Shown: positions 9,034 through 18,760, counted from the first letter of the stretch. The stretch: 43,173 nucleotides of DNA from Clostridia bacterium (GCA_017475185.1 JAFVGB010000027.1:1-43173), one strand, 5' to 3'. Translations and numbers: made by a program. Notes: generated from the sequence alone by a model not told the origin.

Positions 9034-9088
9034 AAAATTCTCTTTTATTGTATCAACCATCACTGGTATCAATATAAAAGAGAATTTT
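9034..9088 (-). terminator. Terminator after S1 paralog 2
   Basis: The arms AAAATTCTCTTTTAT and ATAAAAGAGAATTTT are followed on the minus strand by a run of eight or nine T. Confidence 0.75.
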
Positions 9089-9121
9089 CATATAATCCAA
9101 TTAAGATTACATAATCATACA

Positions 9122-9970
9122 TCATATATCGAGAATTTCTAAAGACATAGTTGGTCCACCTTCTGATTTTGGTCTAAAAGGTTTCACCTTTCTTACAGCT
9201 GCTCTAACTATTGTGCCATATTTATATTTCTTTTTACTTTGTGGCAAATCAGCTATTGCATCTACCTTTGCGTTCACTTCGACGTGATATCCTTCTAATT
9301 CATTGGTTTCTGGGTTATATACCGGTTTTCCAATTTTTACATTTAAAATATCACATGTTTTAAAATCTTCATATGTTTTTTTGCATGCTTTTTTTCGGCT
9401 AACAGTTATTTCATGCTTATCTAACTTAGAAATACATAACTCATGAATTTCTGAATATTTCATCCATGACTTTACATCAACTCTGCATTCTGTAAATTCA
9501 AAAATATTACATGCAGCAGTTATTCCTTCGCCAATATCATAAAATATCATTGTTCCACTTTTATTAGTGTTTAAATATGCCCCATAAAACACATGCTGTT
9601 TTGGCTTACTAACTATCTCCTTCCATGCTTCAAGCATATTGTCTTTTCTGGAAAGAATAATCTTTTTGCCAAGTATAGCTTTTACCTTTATGCGAATAAC
9701 TTTGCATTTTAGGTATGCAACCTGATCTGGAACGTTAGTTGTTTCAGGATGTTTTATTACTAAAGGCTGAATCGTAGACTCTTCCCATGGTAATTCAGCA
9801 ATTATGCCATCGCCTAAAACAACTTTAAGAACTCTTGCTTCTTCATCAATTTTGATAACGTAACCTGTCAATGTAAATTGATTTTCGTATGCTTCTATTA
9901 CGTCTTCAACAGTCAAGCTATAATCAACATAATACAAGCACTCTGCTTTTAATTCTTTCCGTACTTTCAT
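9122..9970 (-). CDS. S1/OB-fold RNA-binding domain protein, paralog 2
   Basis: A 282-residue protein. The start is ATG at 9970 (MKVRKELKAECLYY) behind AAAGGAG. The open frame extends further upstream, but only through the promoter. S1-like units are visible (LTGYVIKIDEEARVLKVVLG; CKVIRIKVKAILGKKIILSR; MIFYDIGEGITAACNIFEF; VRAAVRKVKPF), and it aligns along its length with paralog 1. Codon 4 is CGG (9959-9961) and has to be sense, because skipping its C would hit a stop almost at once. Function unknown. The two genes form an adjacent duplicated pair, each with its own promoter and terminator. Confidence 0.68.
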   Translation of the reverse strand: MKVRKELKAECLYYVDYSLTVEDVIEAYENQFTLTGYVIKIDEEARVLKVVLGDGIIAELPWEESTIQPLVIKHPETTNVPDQVAYLKCKVIRIKVKAILGKKIILSRKDNMLEAWKEIVSKPKQHVFYGAYLNTNKSGTMIFYDIGEGITAACNIFEFTECRVDVKSWMKYSEIHELCISKLDKHEITVSRKKACKKTYEDFKTCDILNVKIGKPVYNPETNELEGYHVEVNAKVDAIADLPQSKKKYKYGTIVRAAVRKVKPFRPKSEGGPTMSLEILDI

Positions 9971-10016
9971 TTTTAATTCTCCTTTTTTGTATGATTTACA
10001 GTAAAACTGTTCTAAA

Positions 10017-10045
10017 ATGATATCATATTTTAACAAATTTATCAA
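10017..10045 (-). promoter_or_regulatory. Sigma-A promoter of S1 paralog 2
   Basis: On the minus strand the -35 is TTGATA (10040-10045), followed by a 17-nt spacer and a -10 TATCAT (10017-10022). The palindrome ACAGT-TTT-ACTGT follows, matching the position of the repeat in paralog 1. Confidence 0.68.
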
Positions 10046-10114
10046 TAGTTTATGAAAAATCCTTCCCTTTCTGGAAAAAATATGTTATAATATATCTTGT
10101 AGGAGGTAATGAAT

Positions 10115-10567
10115 ATGTGGCAAACTTGGTTAATAATAGCTATACTATTTTTTATCTTAGAAATGATGGGACCAGGCTTTTTACTCTTTTGGGTTGGCGT
10201 TGGAGCATTAATAGCAATGATTGTAAGTCTATTTGTTGATAGTATTGCAATACAAATTGGAATATTTGTAATATCATCAATTGCATTACTATTCTGCACT
10301 AGACCTTTTGCTAACAAATTTGCCAAAACTGATAACACAGTTACAAATGCAAAATCAATAGTTGGTAAAAAAGGAATTGTTACTAAACAAATTAACCCAT
10401 TAAAAGGAACTGGTCAAATAAAAATTGGCGGCGAATCATGGTCAGCCAAAAGTTCTAATGAAGACATTATTGAAGAAGGTGCACAAGTCACTATTCTAGA
10501 TATAAATGGAGTTAAAGCAATAGTAGAACAAACGAAAGAAAAAACTACAATAGTAGAAGAAGTTTAA
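10115..10567 (+). CDS. NfeD-like membrane protein
   Basis: A 150-residue protein of the short NfeD (NfeD1b-like) class. The start is ATG at 10115 with AGGAGG 8 nt upstream; the ATG at 10109 is too close to it. Three membrane segments fill residues 1-75 (TWLIIAILFFILEMMGPGF, FWVGVGALIAMIVSLFV, IGIFVISSIALLF). A soluble OB-fold domain follows (IVGKKGIVTKQINPLKGTGQ, IKIGGESWSAKS). NfeD partners of this class are typically encoded next to an SPFH protein, and here the SPFH gene starts 27 nt downstream. The pair probably organises membrane microdomains. Confidence 0.9.
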   Translation: MWQTWLIIAILFFILEMMGPGFLLFWVGVGALIAMIVSLFVDSIAIQIGIFVISSIALLFCTRPFANKFAKTDNTVTNAKSIVGKKGIVTKQINPLKGTGQIKIGGESWSAKSSNEDIIEEGAQVTILDINGVKAIVEQTKEKTTIVEEV

Positions 10568-10594
10568 ATATTTTATTTATAGGAGGACAAAGTT

Positions 10595-11524
10595 ATGTCA
10601 GGAACAATAATATTTTTTATAATTTTGCTTGCTTTAGTTTTATTCATAGGATTTAAAACAATTAAAGTTGTAAAACAATCAGAAGTTTACATTATTGAAA
10701 GATTAGGTAAATTCCATAAAGTTGCAGATGCTGGTTTAACAATAATCGTACCATTTATCGATCATGTTAGATCAATTGTAAGTTTAAAACAACAAACAAT
10801 GGATATACCACCACAAGGTGTTATCACACGTGATAACGTTACAATTACAATAGACACAGTTGTGTTCTATAAAATTACTGACCCAGCAAAAGCTGTATAT
10901 GAAATTCAATCATTAAAGAAAGGTATCGAATATTTAGCAATAACTACAATTCGTGACGTTGTTGGTAAAATGGACTTAGATGAAACATTTAGTTCTCGTG
11001 ATACAATTAATGATCAATTAAGAGTAATATTAGATGAAGCAACAGATCAATGGGGATGTAAAGTTGACAGAGTTGAAATTAAAGATATAACTCCACCAGC
11101 TGATATCCGTGATGCAATGGAAAAACAAATGAACGCAGAACGTAATAAAAGAGCTCAAATCTTAACTGCAGAAGGTGAAAGACAAGCTGCTATTACATTA
11201 GCTGAAGGTAAAAAAGAAGCTGCTATTTTAGCTGCTGAAGCTGATAAAGAAGCTGCAATAAGAAGAGCTACTGGTGAAGCCGAAGCTATAAAACAAGTTG
11301 CTGAAGCTAAAGCACAAGAAATTGCTATGGTTTATGAAGCAATGATGGAATCAAATCCAGATGAAAAATTAGTTCAATTAAAATCTTTAGAAACATTAAA
11401 AGAAGTAGCTAATGGTGAAGCTAATAAAGTATTCATTCCATTTGATGCAACATCAGCTTTAAGTAGTTTAGGAGCTGTTAAAGAAATTTTAGTTGATGAT
11501 AAAAAGAAAAAAGCTGATAAATAA
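10595..11524 (+). CDS. SPFH/stomatin-like membrane protein (QmcA-like)
   Basis: A 309-residue band-7/SPFH protein, probably partnered with the NfeD protein encoded just upstream. An N-terminal membrane segment covers residues 3-22. The SPFH domain starts VKQSEVYIIERLGKFHK and includes TVVFYKITDPAKAVYEI and a conserved RDVVGKMDLDETFSSRD. A long Ala/Glu-rich coiled coil (residues 190-255, KKEAAILAAEADKEAAIRRA) follows. Such proteins form large membrane cages that scaffold or guard proteases. The start has ATAGGAGG upstream. A bidirectional terminator follows. Confidence 0.93.
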   Translation: MSGTIIFFIILLALVLFIGFKTIKVVKQSEVYIIERLGKFHKVADAGLTIIVPFIDHVRSIVSLKQQTMDIPPQGVITRDNVTITIDTVVFYKITDPAKAVYEIQSLKKGIEYLAITTIRDVVGKMDLDETFSSRDTINDQLRVILDEATDQWGCKVDRVEIKDITPPADIRDAMEKQMNAERNKRAQILTAEGERQAAITLAEGKKEAAILAAEADKEAAIRRATGEAEAIKQVAEAKAQEIAMVYEAMMESNPDEKLVQLKSLETLKEVANGEANKVFIPFDATSALSSLGAVKEILVDDKKKKADK

Positions 11525-11534
11525 TTTATAATAT

Positions 11535-11569
11535 AAAAAAGAACACTTACATGAGTAAGTGTTCTTTTT
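11535..11569. terminator. Bidirectional terminator between SPFH gene and orphan gene
   Basis: The arms GAACACTTAC and GTAAGTGTTC have a 4-nt loop, an A-run on the left and a T-run on the right, so it works for both convergent genes. Confidence 0.85.
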
Positions 11570-11578
11570 GTTGTCAGT

Positions 11579-12205
11579 TTAGTCCTGATGGAATAAACAT
11601 GTACGATCATGCTGATGTAAATCAATACGATTAACCATAGGTTCATTATCGAACTTTCTGTCAAGCCATGAATTCTCGTCCACCCATTTTCTCAGCTTAT
11701 CTTTCCATTCGCTTGAGCATTTATGAATTATTAATTCCATATACTGATAATATGCTTCTTCTTTGTAGTCAAAATCATCGTCAACAACATTGGTTATTTT
11801 AACTTCACATTTAATCACTCTTTCTGCAATAATATCAGCTAACTCATTCGTTAGTGAATATTTCCTAATCATAAAACATAACAAGGAAAAATCATTTTCG
11901 AATTTAGCAAAGTGTTTAATAACTGAATAATCCAGTTTTAATTCATCAAGAATTGTCCATCTTGCATATGCAGCATTAGGATATTCAATGATTGAAAGAA
12001 GTGTTTTTAATGGTGTTTTAGGATTTCTGACAACCGCATCCAAATAGCAATTATCTTCATCAAGTCCTTGCTCATAGTCATTGTAGCGAGCGATATTAAT
12101 TGCATAATCAGCAATTTCTATCAATGCCTCTGAAGAATCCAGTAATGCTGCCAATTCATACAAAAACCGATTGGAACATTTGGATATGTCGAACTCTGCT
12201 TTCAT
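11579..12205 (-). CDS. Orphan protein of unknown function (208 aa)
   Basis: I do not recognise this protein. It is hydrophilic, with a helical, repeat-like middle (NPKTPLKTLLSIIEYPNAAY, a pattern seen in HEAT-like or leucine-rich-variant repeats) and a His/Asp-rich end (DLHQHDRTCLFHQD). There is no signal or membrane segment. The start ATG follows GAGGAGG. It has an excellent promoter of its own and ends in a shared terminator, so it is a single-gene unit. Codon 13 is CGG (12167-12169, in SNRFLYEL) and is read as sense. Arginine codons are mixed. With the S1 pair and the gene at 33049 it forms a class that looks acquired. Confidence 0.65.
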   Translation of the reverse strand: MKAEFDISKCSNRFLYELAALLDSSEALIEIADYAINIARYNDYEQGLDEDNCYLDAVVRNPKTPLKTLLSIIEYPNAAYARWTILDELKLDYSVIKHFAKFENDFSLLCFMIRKYSLTNELADIIAERVIKCEVKITNVVDDDFDYKEEAYYQYMELIIHKCSSEWKDKLRKWVDENSWLDRKFDNEPMVNRIDLHQHDRTCLFHQD

Positions 12206-12307
12206 GTTATTATTTCCTCCTCAATAGTAATTTGATAGATTCTATTAGCACAACTGACCTATGCTAATTTTATATAAAACCGTCCTTGACTGTGAATTTA
12301 TGCGATT

Positions 12308-12336
12308 ATTATAACATATTTTACTTGAATTTGCAA
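12308..12336 (-). promoter_or_regulatory. Consensus sigma-A promoter of the 208-aa orphan gene
   Basis: On the minus strand the -35 is TTGCAA (12331-12336), with a 17-nt spacer and a -10 TATAAT (12308-12313). About 100 nt of leader follow before the start codon. Confidence 0.75.
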
Positions 12337-12339
12337 CAA

Positions 12340-12366
12340 AAAAGCCATCCTTATGAATGGCTTTTA
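12340..12366 (-). terminator. Terminator of the hyd operon
   Basis: On the minus strand AAAAGCCATT and GGATGGCTTTT form a hairpin followed by T residues, immediately 3' of hydA. Confidence 0.85.
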
Positions 12367-12369
12367 AAT

Positions 12370-14109
12370 CTAAATATTATACTTCTCTCTTTCTACATAA
12401 CTTGTATGTAACAACTCATGAGCCTTGTGTCCACCAACTTCTCCCAAATAATCCTCATAAATCTTAAGCACAACAGGATTCTCGTGAGACTTTCTTATAG
12501 TTGATTTTTCATCAATACTATATAAACAATCAGCTCTTAATTTTCTAATATCAATTGTAGCTCTTTCTTTTGAAGAACGTATTGGTTGACCTCCACCCAT
12601 TATACATCCTCCTGGACATGCCATAATTTCAACGAATTGATAATCAGCTTTACCGCTTTTTATTTCATCCATAACAATTTGAGCATTTCCTAATCCATGA
12701 GCTACAACAGCTTTAACTTCTTTATCCCCTATTTTAACAGTAGCTCTTTTAATTCCTTCTTCTCCACGAACAGCTTCAAAATTAACATCTTTTAATGTTT
12801 CTCCTGTAATTTTTTCATACGCCGTTCTTAAAGCAGCTTCCATAACACCACCTGTTGTTCCAAAAATAGCTGCAGCACCTGTTGCTTCTCCCATTGGATC
12901 ATCAAAATTAGAATCTTCTAAATTAACAAAATCTAATCCAGCTTGCTTAATCATTCTAGCTAATTCTCTTGTTGTTATTACATAGTCAACATCTTTAATT
13001 CCATTTACATTCATCTGCTCACGATTAGCTTCAAATTTCTTTGCAATACAAGGCATTACAGATATAACTGCAATATTCTTAGGATCAACTCCAATCTTCT
13101 CAGCATAATAAGATTTAATTAAAGCTCCAAACATCTGATGAGGTGATTTACAACTAGAAACATGTGCTAATTGGTCTGGATAATTCATTTCTATATATTT
13201 AACCCATCCAGGACTACATGATGTAATCATAGGTAAAGTTCCACCATTAGATAATCTTTCTAATAATTCATTAGCTTCTTCCATTATAGTAAAATCAGCC
13301 CCAGTATTTGTATCAAAAACTTTATCAAATCCAATTCTACGTAATGCAGTAACCATTTTTCCTGTAACATTTGTACCAATAGGTAGCCCAAACTCTTCAC
13401 CTAAAGCCGCTCTTACAGCTGGTGCAGTTTGAACAACAACATATTTATCTTCATCTCTAATTAGACTCCAAACATCTCTAGTATTATCTTTTTCTCTTAA
13501 TGCACCTGTTGGACAAGACATAATACATTGTCCACAATTTGTACAATTTACATCATTTAAACTTAAGTTATCCACAGTTGATACACAAGAATTGAAACCT
13601 CTATTTGCTACATCAATAGCACCAATTTTTTGAACCTTCTTACATGTAGCAACACATCTTCTACACAAAACACATTTATTAAAATCTCTTACAATTGAAG
13701 GTGAACCACAATCAATCTCATGCTCACACAATTCACCAGAATATAAAATATCTTGTTTATTATATCTTTGAGCCAATCTTTGTAACTCACAATTACCATT
13801 TCTAACACAAGATAAGCAATCCTTATGATGATTAGACAAAATCAAATCTAAAACAACTTCTCTTGCCTCAGAAACATCTTTAGAATTAGTCTTTACAACC
13901 ATTCCTTCTTCAACTTTCTGAATACATGAAGTAGCAAAACCTCTTCTTCCCTCTACTTCTACAATACACATTCTACAATCTCCAGCTTCATTTATATCTT
14001 TTAAAAAACACAAAGTTGGAATATCTATTCCCGCAGTTCTTGCAGCTTCTAATATAGTAGTTCCTTCTGGAACCGAAACATTTAATCCATCTATTGTTAA
14101 ATTTATCAT
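12370..14109 (-). CDS. hydA: NADH-linked [FeFe] hydrogenase catalytic subunit HydA
   Basis: HydA makes H2 from protons, with electrons from ferredoxin and NADH in the HydABC bifurcating complex. It is 579 residues; the start is ATG at 14109 (MINLTIDGLNVSVPEG). In order it has an N-terminal 2Fe-2S domain (CRMCIVEVEGRRGF), the His/Cys cluster motif (HHKDCLSCVRNGNCELQ), two 4Fe-4S motifs (CVLCRRCVATCKKV and CTNCGQCIMSCPTG), then the H-cluster motifs TSCSPGWVKYIE, MPCIAKKFEANR and EIMACPGGCIMGGGQP. The small-subunit region is at the C-terminus (RKLRADCLYSIDEKSTIRKS). It is last in hydC-hydB-hydA. A 31-bp GAAACA palindrome sits just before its ribosome binding site. Confidence 0.97.
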   Translation of the reverse strand: MINLTIDGLNVSVPEGTTILEAARTAGIDIPTLCFLKDINEAGDCRMCIVEVEGRRGFATSCIQKVEEGMVVKTNSKDVSEAREVVLDLILSNHHKDCLSCVRNGNCELQRLAQRYNKQDILYSGELCEHEIDCGSPSIVRDFNKCVLCRRCVATCKKVQKIGAIDVANRGFNSCVSTVDNLSLNDVNCTNCGQCIMSCPTGALREKDNTRDVWSLIRDEDKYVVVQTAPAVRAALGEEFGLPIGTNVTGKMVTALRRIGFDKVFDTNTGADFTIMEEANELLERLSNGGTLPMITSCSPGWVKYIEMNYPDQLAHVSSCKSPHQMFGALIKSYYAEKIGVDPKNIAVISVMPCIAKKFEANREQMNVNGIKDVDYVITTRELARMIKQAGLDFVNLEDSNFDDPMGEATGAAAIFGTTGGVMEAALRTAYEKITGETLKDVNFEAVRGEEGIKRATVKIGDKEVKAVVAHGLGNAQIVMDEIKSGKADYQFVEIMACPGGCIMGGGQPIRSSKERATIDIRKLRADCLYSIDEKSTIRKSHENPVVLKIYEDYLGEVGGHKAHELLHTSYVEREKYNI

Positions 14110-14127
14110 AATTTTCAATCCTTTCTT

Positions 14128-14158
14128 GAAACATTTTTGGACGGTCTTTTTTTGTTTC
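14128..14158. repeat. 31-bp GAAACA...TGTTTC palindromic element before hydA
   Basis: The ends GAAACA and TTGTTTC surround TTGGACGGTC. It lies between hydB and hydA, with the hydA Shine-Dalgarno sequence (AAGAAAGGA) starting right after it on the coding strand. It is the same length as the two copies at 21516-21583. Confidence 0.7.
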
Positions 14159-14166
14159 AATTAATC

Positions 14167-16026
14167 TTATTTTGAAATTGCCTTAAATGGACATTTGCTT
14201 GCACATAATCCACATTTGATGCATTTTTCTTCATCTATAACATGAGGTTCTTTAATTTCACCAGAAATAGCACCCACAGGACAATTTCTTTTACACAATC
14301 CACAACCTTTACACAACTCTGGATTTATATGATATTTAGCCAATGCTTTACATTCTCCAGCTGGACATCTATGTTCACGAATATGTGCTAAATACTCTTC
14401 TCTAAAATACTTCAATGTACTTAAAACAGGATTTGGAGCAGTTTGACCTAATCCGCATAAAGAAGCTTTTTTAATATTTAAAGCTAATTTTTCAAGTTTA
14501 TCTAAGTCTTCCTCTTCCCCTTTTCCATCACATATTTTTTGTAAAATTTCTAACATTCTTTTTGTTCCAATTCTACAAGGTGTACATTTTCCACATGATT
14601 CATCAACAGTAAATTCTAAGTAAAACTTAGCTAGATTAACCATACACTTTGAATCATCCATAACAATAAGTCCACCTGAACCCATCATTGAGCCAATTGC
14701 TCCTAATGATTCATAATCAATTGGTGTATCTAAATTCTGTTCTGGAATACATCCACCTGAAGGTCCACCTGTTTGAGCAGCCTTGAATTTTCTGCCATTT
14801 GGAATTCCTCCACCTATATCAAAAACAATTTCTCTTAAAGTTGTTCCCATTGGAACTTCTACTAATCCTATATTATTAACATTTCCGCCTAATGCAAAAA
14901 CCTTAGTTCCTTTTGATGTTTCTGTTCCAATATTTGAATACCATTCTGCCCCTTTTAAAATTATTTGAGGAATATTTGCATATGTTTCAACATTGTTAAT
15001 TAATGTTGGTTTTCCCCACAATCCTGCATTTGCTGGGAAAGGTGGTTTTAAACGTGGTTGACCACGTCTTCCTTCAATTGATTCTAGTAAAGCTGTTTCT
15101 TCACCACAAACAAAAGCTCCTGCTCCCAAACGAATTTCTAAGTCAAAATCAAATCCAGTATTCCAGATATTTTTTCCTAAAATTCCATATTCTTTCGCTT
15201 GATCAATAGCAATTTGAAATCTTCTAACAGCAATTGGATATTCTGCTCTAACATATATATATCCTTTATTTGCTCCAATTGCATATCCGGCAATCATCAT
15301 AGCTTCAATAACTGAATGTGGTGTTCCTTCCAAAATACTTCTATCCATAAATGCTCCTGGATCTCCCTCATCAGCATTACATACAACATATTTTTGATTT
15401 CCTTCAGCCATTTTAGCAAAGCTCCATTTTTTTCCTGTTGGGAAACCAGCTCCACCACGACCTCTTAATCCTGAGTCAGAAATGATTTTTATTACTTCAT
15501 CTGGATTTAATTCAAACAAGCTCTTTTCCAATGCTTTGTAACCATCAAAAGCTATGTACTCATCAATATTTTCAGGATCAATCTTTCCACAATTTCCAAG
15601 TGCTATTCTATTTTGTTTTTTGTAGAAATTTAACTCATCTAATTTTTTTACAACACTTTCATCAATATCTTTGCATAATAATCTTTCTACAATTTTACCT
15701 TCTTTAATATGTACATTAATAATTTCCTCTGCATCTTCTGGTTTAACTAATGCATAAAATACATCTTCAGGTCTAACAATAACAATTGGACCTTTTGCAC
15801 ATAATCCAAAACATCCTGTTTGAATTACTTTAACATTTGTTATATTATTTTCTTTTATTGCTTTATTTAAATTTTCAATTATAACTGGTGACTTTGAAGA
15901 TGTACATCCAGTTCCACCACAAACTAAAATATGTTTTTCAGTTGTGTTTGCGTTTTCATTAACTCTTAAATCTAATTCAGATTTAACTCTTGCTCTTATT
16001 TCATCAATTTCTTCTAATGATTTCAT
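14167..16026 (-). CDS. hydB: Hydrogenase subunit HydB (NuoF-like, FMN/NADH-binding)
   Basis: HydB is the NADH-oxidising flavoprotein of the bifurcating hydrogenase. It is 619 residues. The N-terminal thioredoxin-like 2Fe-2S domain has its four cysteines in CGGTGCTSSKSP and TGCFGLCAKGP. The NuoF core follows, with the glycine-rich NADH/FMN motif GLRGRGGAGFPTGKKW, then NADEGDPGAFMDRS, then the 4Fe-4S motif SCGKCTPCRIGTKRM. The C-terminal ferredoxin domain has two 4Fe-4S sets (CKGCGLCKRNCPVGAI and CIKCGLCASKCPFKAI). This fused layout is typical of HydB of NAD-dependent [FeFe] hydrogenases. Its ATG overlaps the hydC stop (TAATG), which implies translational coupling. Confidence 0.96.
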   Translation of the reverse strand: MKSLEEIDEIRARVKSELDLRVNENANTTEKHILVCGGTGCTSSKSPVIIENLNKAIKENNITNVKVIQTGCFGLCAKGPIVIVRPEDVFYALVKPEDAEEIINVHIKEGKIVERLLCKDIDESVVKKLDELNFYKKQNRIALGNCGKIDPENIDEYIAFDGYKALEKSLFELNPDEVIKIISDSGLRGRGGAGFPTGKKWSFAKMAEGNQKYVVCNADEGDPGAFMDRSILEGTPHSVIEAMMIAGYAIGANKGYIYVRAEYPIAVRRFQIAIDQAKEYGILGKNIWNTGFDFDLEIRLGAGAFVCGEETALLESIEGRRGQPRLKPPFPANAGLWGKPTLINNVETYANIPQIILKGAEWYSNIGTETSKGTKVFALGGNVNNIGLVEVPMGTTLREIVFDIGGGIPNGRKFKAAQTGGPSGGCIPEQNLDTPIDYESLGAIGSMMGSGGLIVMDDSKCMVNLAKFYLEFTVDESCGKCTPCRIGTKRMLEILQKICDGKGEEEDLDKLEKLALNIKKASLCGLGQTAPNPVLSTLKYFREEYLAHIREHRCPAGECKALAKYHINPELCKGCGLCKRNCPVGAISGEIKEPHVIDEEKCIKCGLCASKCPFKAISK

Positions 16027-16520
16027 TATTTTGCCTCCTCATCTCTAATTCTTTTAATAACACTTTCAACCATCTCAGGAGTAGCTTTTCCATAAACCTC
16101 ATCATTAACTGTAAAAACAGGAGCTAAACCACATGCACCAACACATCTAGTTGCCTCTATTGAAAATAATCCATCTTCTGTTGTTTGCCCAACATCTATT
16201 TTTAATATTTCTTTTACTTTATCTAAAACTTTTTCTGAACCTTTAACAAAACATGCAGTTCCTAAGCATACTGCAATATTATATTTTCCTTTTGGTTCTA
16301 ACGTAAATCTTGAGTAAAATGTAATTACTCCATAAACTTCAGCCATTGATATATCTAAATATTCTGAAATCTCTTTTTGAGCCTCCTGACTGATATATCC
16401 ATATTTTTCTTGTACCTGATTTAAAATTTGTATCAAGTTACTCTTATCTTTTTCATACTTTTCCAAAATTTCTTTTAATTCGCTGTTCTCTTTTGCATTT
16501 CCGCATTTACATTCACTCAT
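16026..16520 (-). CDS. hydC: Hydrogenase subunit HydC (NuoE-like 2Fe-2S protein)
   Basis: A 164-residue NuoE-family 2Fe-2S protein, the small electron-carrying subunit of HydABC. The four cluster cysteines are in CLGTACFVKG and ATRCVGACGLAP. The start is ATG at 16520 (MSECKCGNAKE), with AAGGAGG 11 nt upstream. A longer frame to 16562 lacks a binding site. It is the first gene of the operon. Its N-terminus CKCGN is unusual but short. Confidence 0.95.
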   Translation of the reverse strand: MSECKCGNAKENSELKEILEKYEKDKSNLIQILNQVQEKYGYISQEAQKEISEYLDISMAEVYGVITFYSRFTLEPKGKYNIAVCLGTACFVKGSEKVLDKVKEILKIDVGQTTEDGLFSIEATRCVGACGLAPVFTVNDEVYGKATPEMVESVIKRIRDEEAK

Positions 16521-16638
16521 AATTTTGTCGTCCTCCTTAATAATTATTTTATTGTAATTCACAATAAGATAGTATCAGTTTGATTATATCATAAGTGTAT
16601 TTTTTAACAACTGTTTTTTCGACTTTTTTTGCAAAATT

Positions 16639-16694
16639 AAAATCAGGGACGGAGAAAATTTTAAAAATTTAAAATTTTCTCCGTCCCTGATTTT
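16639..16694. repeat. 56-bp near-perfect palindrome with GGGACGG/CCGTCCC arms
   Basis: The left arm starts AAAATCAGGGACGGAG and is mirrored on the right. Only the central bases mismatch. It begins 4 nt after the proS stop and lies between proS and hydC. It could fold at the end of the proS transcript, though it has only a short T-tract. The GGGACGG word links it to the repeats at 2501, 3668, 14128 and 21516. Confidence 0.8.
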
Positions 16695-16698
16695 AAAA

Positions 16699-18135
16699 CT
16701 AATATTGTCTTCCCCAATAAACCATTTTATCAGCAGGTTTTCCACAACATACGCACACATCTGATAATTTTTCTTGTTCGAAAGGAATACATCTAGATTT
16801 AGCACCTGTTTCATCTTTTATTTTTTCTTCACATTCACTACTTCCACACCACATTGCTTTAACATAACCTTGATTCACCTCTAAATTATGTTTAAACTCA
16901 TCCATAGTTTTAGCAATTGTAGTTCTTCTTTCAACGTTTTCCTTACACATATTAAACATATTTGTTTGAATTTCATCTAAAATAAATTCAAGTTTTTCAT
17001 TAACTTCATCTAAAGATACTTCAATTTTTTCATTCGTATCTCTTCTAACAACTACACATTTATTATTTTCAATATCTCTTGGTCCTAATTCAATTCTAAC
17101 TGGAACCCCTCTCATTTCCCAATCATTGAATTTAAATCCTGGTGAATATTGATCTCTATCGTCTAATTTCATTCTATATTTTCCATTTAATTTTTCAAAC
17201 AACTTATTAGCCGCTTCTAAAACACCTTCTTTATGTGCTGCTACTGGAACAATAACACCTTGAATTGGAGCAATTTTTGGTGGTAATTTTAACCCTCTAT
17301 CATCTCCATGTGCCATAATAATTGCACCTATTAATCTTGTAGAAATTCCCCAAGATGTTTGATATGCAAATTCTTCTTTTCCTTCTCTATTTTGGAATTT
17401 TATATTAAATGGTTTTGAAAATCTTTGACCAAAATAGTGTGATGTACCTGATTGTAAAGCTCTACCATCATGCATTAAGCTTTCTACCGTATATGTAAAA
17501 TCTGCACCTGAGAATTTTTCGCTTTCTGTTTTTTGACCTTTTAAAACTGGCATTGCTAAATAGTTTTCAATTATATCAGCATAAATATTTAACATTTGAA
17601 CTGTTCTCTCTTTAGCTTCTTCTGCTGTTTCATGAATTGTATGGCCTTCTTGCCATAAAAATTCTCTTGAACGTAAAAATGGTCTTGTTTCCTTTTCCCA
17701 TCTTAAAACACTGCACCATTGATTATATACAAATGGTAAATCTCTCCATGAATTTAACCATTTTGAATACATTGTAGATATAATAGTTTCAGAAGTTGGT
17801 CTTATACATAATTTTTCATCTAACTCTTGACCACCAGCCTCAGTAACCCAAGCAACTTCTGGTGCAAATCCTTCAACATGATCTTTTTCTTTTTGCAATA
17901 AACTTTCTGGAATTAACATTGGAAAGTAAACATTTTTAACTCCTGTTTCTTTAAATTTTTCATCTGCATATTTTTGTATATTTTCCCAAATTGCATATCC
18001 ATAAGGTTTAATAGCAATACATCCTTTTGTATCTGTATAATCTGCAAGTTCTGCCTTAATAACAATGTCTGTATACCATTGTGCAAAATCTTCATCAATA
18101 TTTGTAATTTCTTTAACAAATCCTTCTTTTCCCAT
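16699..18135 (-). CDS. proS: Prolyl-tRNA synthetase (short, archaeal/eukaryotic-type)
   Basis: ProS charges tRNA-Pro. At 478 residues without the inserted editing domain it is the short type found in many Clostridia and Archaea. Class II motifs are visible: [13 protein letters not shown] near residue 45, [22 protein letters not shown] (motif 2) near 145, and [12 protein letters not shown] (motif 3) near 275. The C-terminal zinc-binding extension is intact, with [15 protein letters not shown] and CVCCGKPA, and it ends in the conserved YWGRQY. A T-box leader lies upstream. No in-frame CGG was found. Confidence 0.96.
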   Translation of the reverse strand: MGKEGFVKEITNIDEDFAQWYTDIVIKAELADYTDTKGCIAIKPYGYAIWENIQKYADEKFKETGVKNVYFPMLIPESLLQKEKDHVEGFAPEVAWVTEAGGQELDEKLCIRPTSETIISTMYSKWLNSWRDLPFVYNQWCSVLRWEKETRPFLRSREFLWQEGHTIHETAEEAKERTVQMLNIYADIIENYLAMPVLKGQKTESEKFSGADFTYTVESLMHDGRALQSGTSHYFGQRFSKPFNIKFQNREGKEEFAYQTSWGISTRLIGAIIMAHGDDRGLKLPPKIAPIQGVIVPVAAHKEGVLEAANKLFEKLNGKYRMKLDDRDQYSPGFKFNDWEMRGVPVRIELGPRDIENNKCVVVRRDTNEKIEVSLDEVNEKLEFILDEIQTNMFNMCKENVERRTTIAKTMDEFKHNLEVNQGYVKAMWCGSSECEEKIKDETGAKSRCIPFEQEKLSDVCVCCGKPADKMVYWGRQY

Positions 18136-18295
18136 AAATTAATCTTCCTCTCTTTTCTTTATATATATTTCTCTGATATAACTAAAAAGCAACCACACGG
18201 GCATTTAGTTATACCTTTTCCATTCATAAAATTCCTTTTCAATTATATCACTTCCTTTCATAATAATTAATGTTGATTGCCCCAAAGCTGTGCAA

Positions 18296-18480
18296 ACAAA
18301 AAAGGACAGTACCAAAGGCGTGCTCTCACACGGTACCATCCTTAAATTTAACTTTAATATTTTTAACGACTTGCGCCGGAAATAGTTTATAGCTATTTCA
18401 TTCATAGGTAGGAATTAAATAATATTATAATTTGGTTCACACTATCCCAAAATCACTGAATATAAGAGACTATTTAATTA
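18296..18480 (-). promoter_or_regulatory. T-box riboswitch upstream of proS
   Basis: On the minus strand the T-box bulge GGATGGTACCGTG lies at about 18328-18342. The competing terminator pairs GGA..GGTACC with GGTAC..TCC and ends in TTTTTT (18298-18342). Stem I features (GGGATAGTGTGAACC) are upstream, and CCU proline codons occur at 18406-18412 as candidate specifiers. About 160 nt separate the terminator from proS. That gap holds a short ATG-led frame of 18 codons and a GC-richer hairpin, with no clear role. Confidence 0.75.
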
Positions 18481-18760
18481 TGTCCTAATCAACATTTTTT
18501 ATATTTACATAATGAAATTATATACTCTTTTAAATTAATTGTCAATACTTCTAATTCATTATTTAAATCAGCCTTAATTATCTCGGATTAATAATGTTTT
18601 TTAATACATTTAATCAAATAAAAAATAATCATAATTTTCAAAACTATAACACATTTTTTCAGCAAATTTTTAATAAAATTTTCTAGTATATATTTACTAA
18701 TTAATCAAATTATATATAGTAGTTTCTGTAAAACTAAACCAACAAATGCTATAAAATTAA
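18481..18760. other. AT-rich gap with no recognised gene
   Basis: This stretch between the proS T-box and the XRE gene is very AT-rich. It presumably carries divergent promoters for proS (minus) and the regulator (plus). I see no convincing reading frame or structured RNA. Confidence 0.5.
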
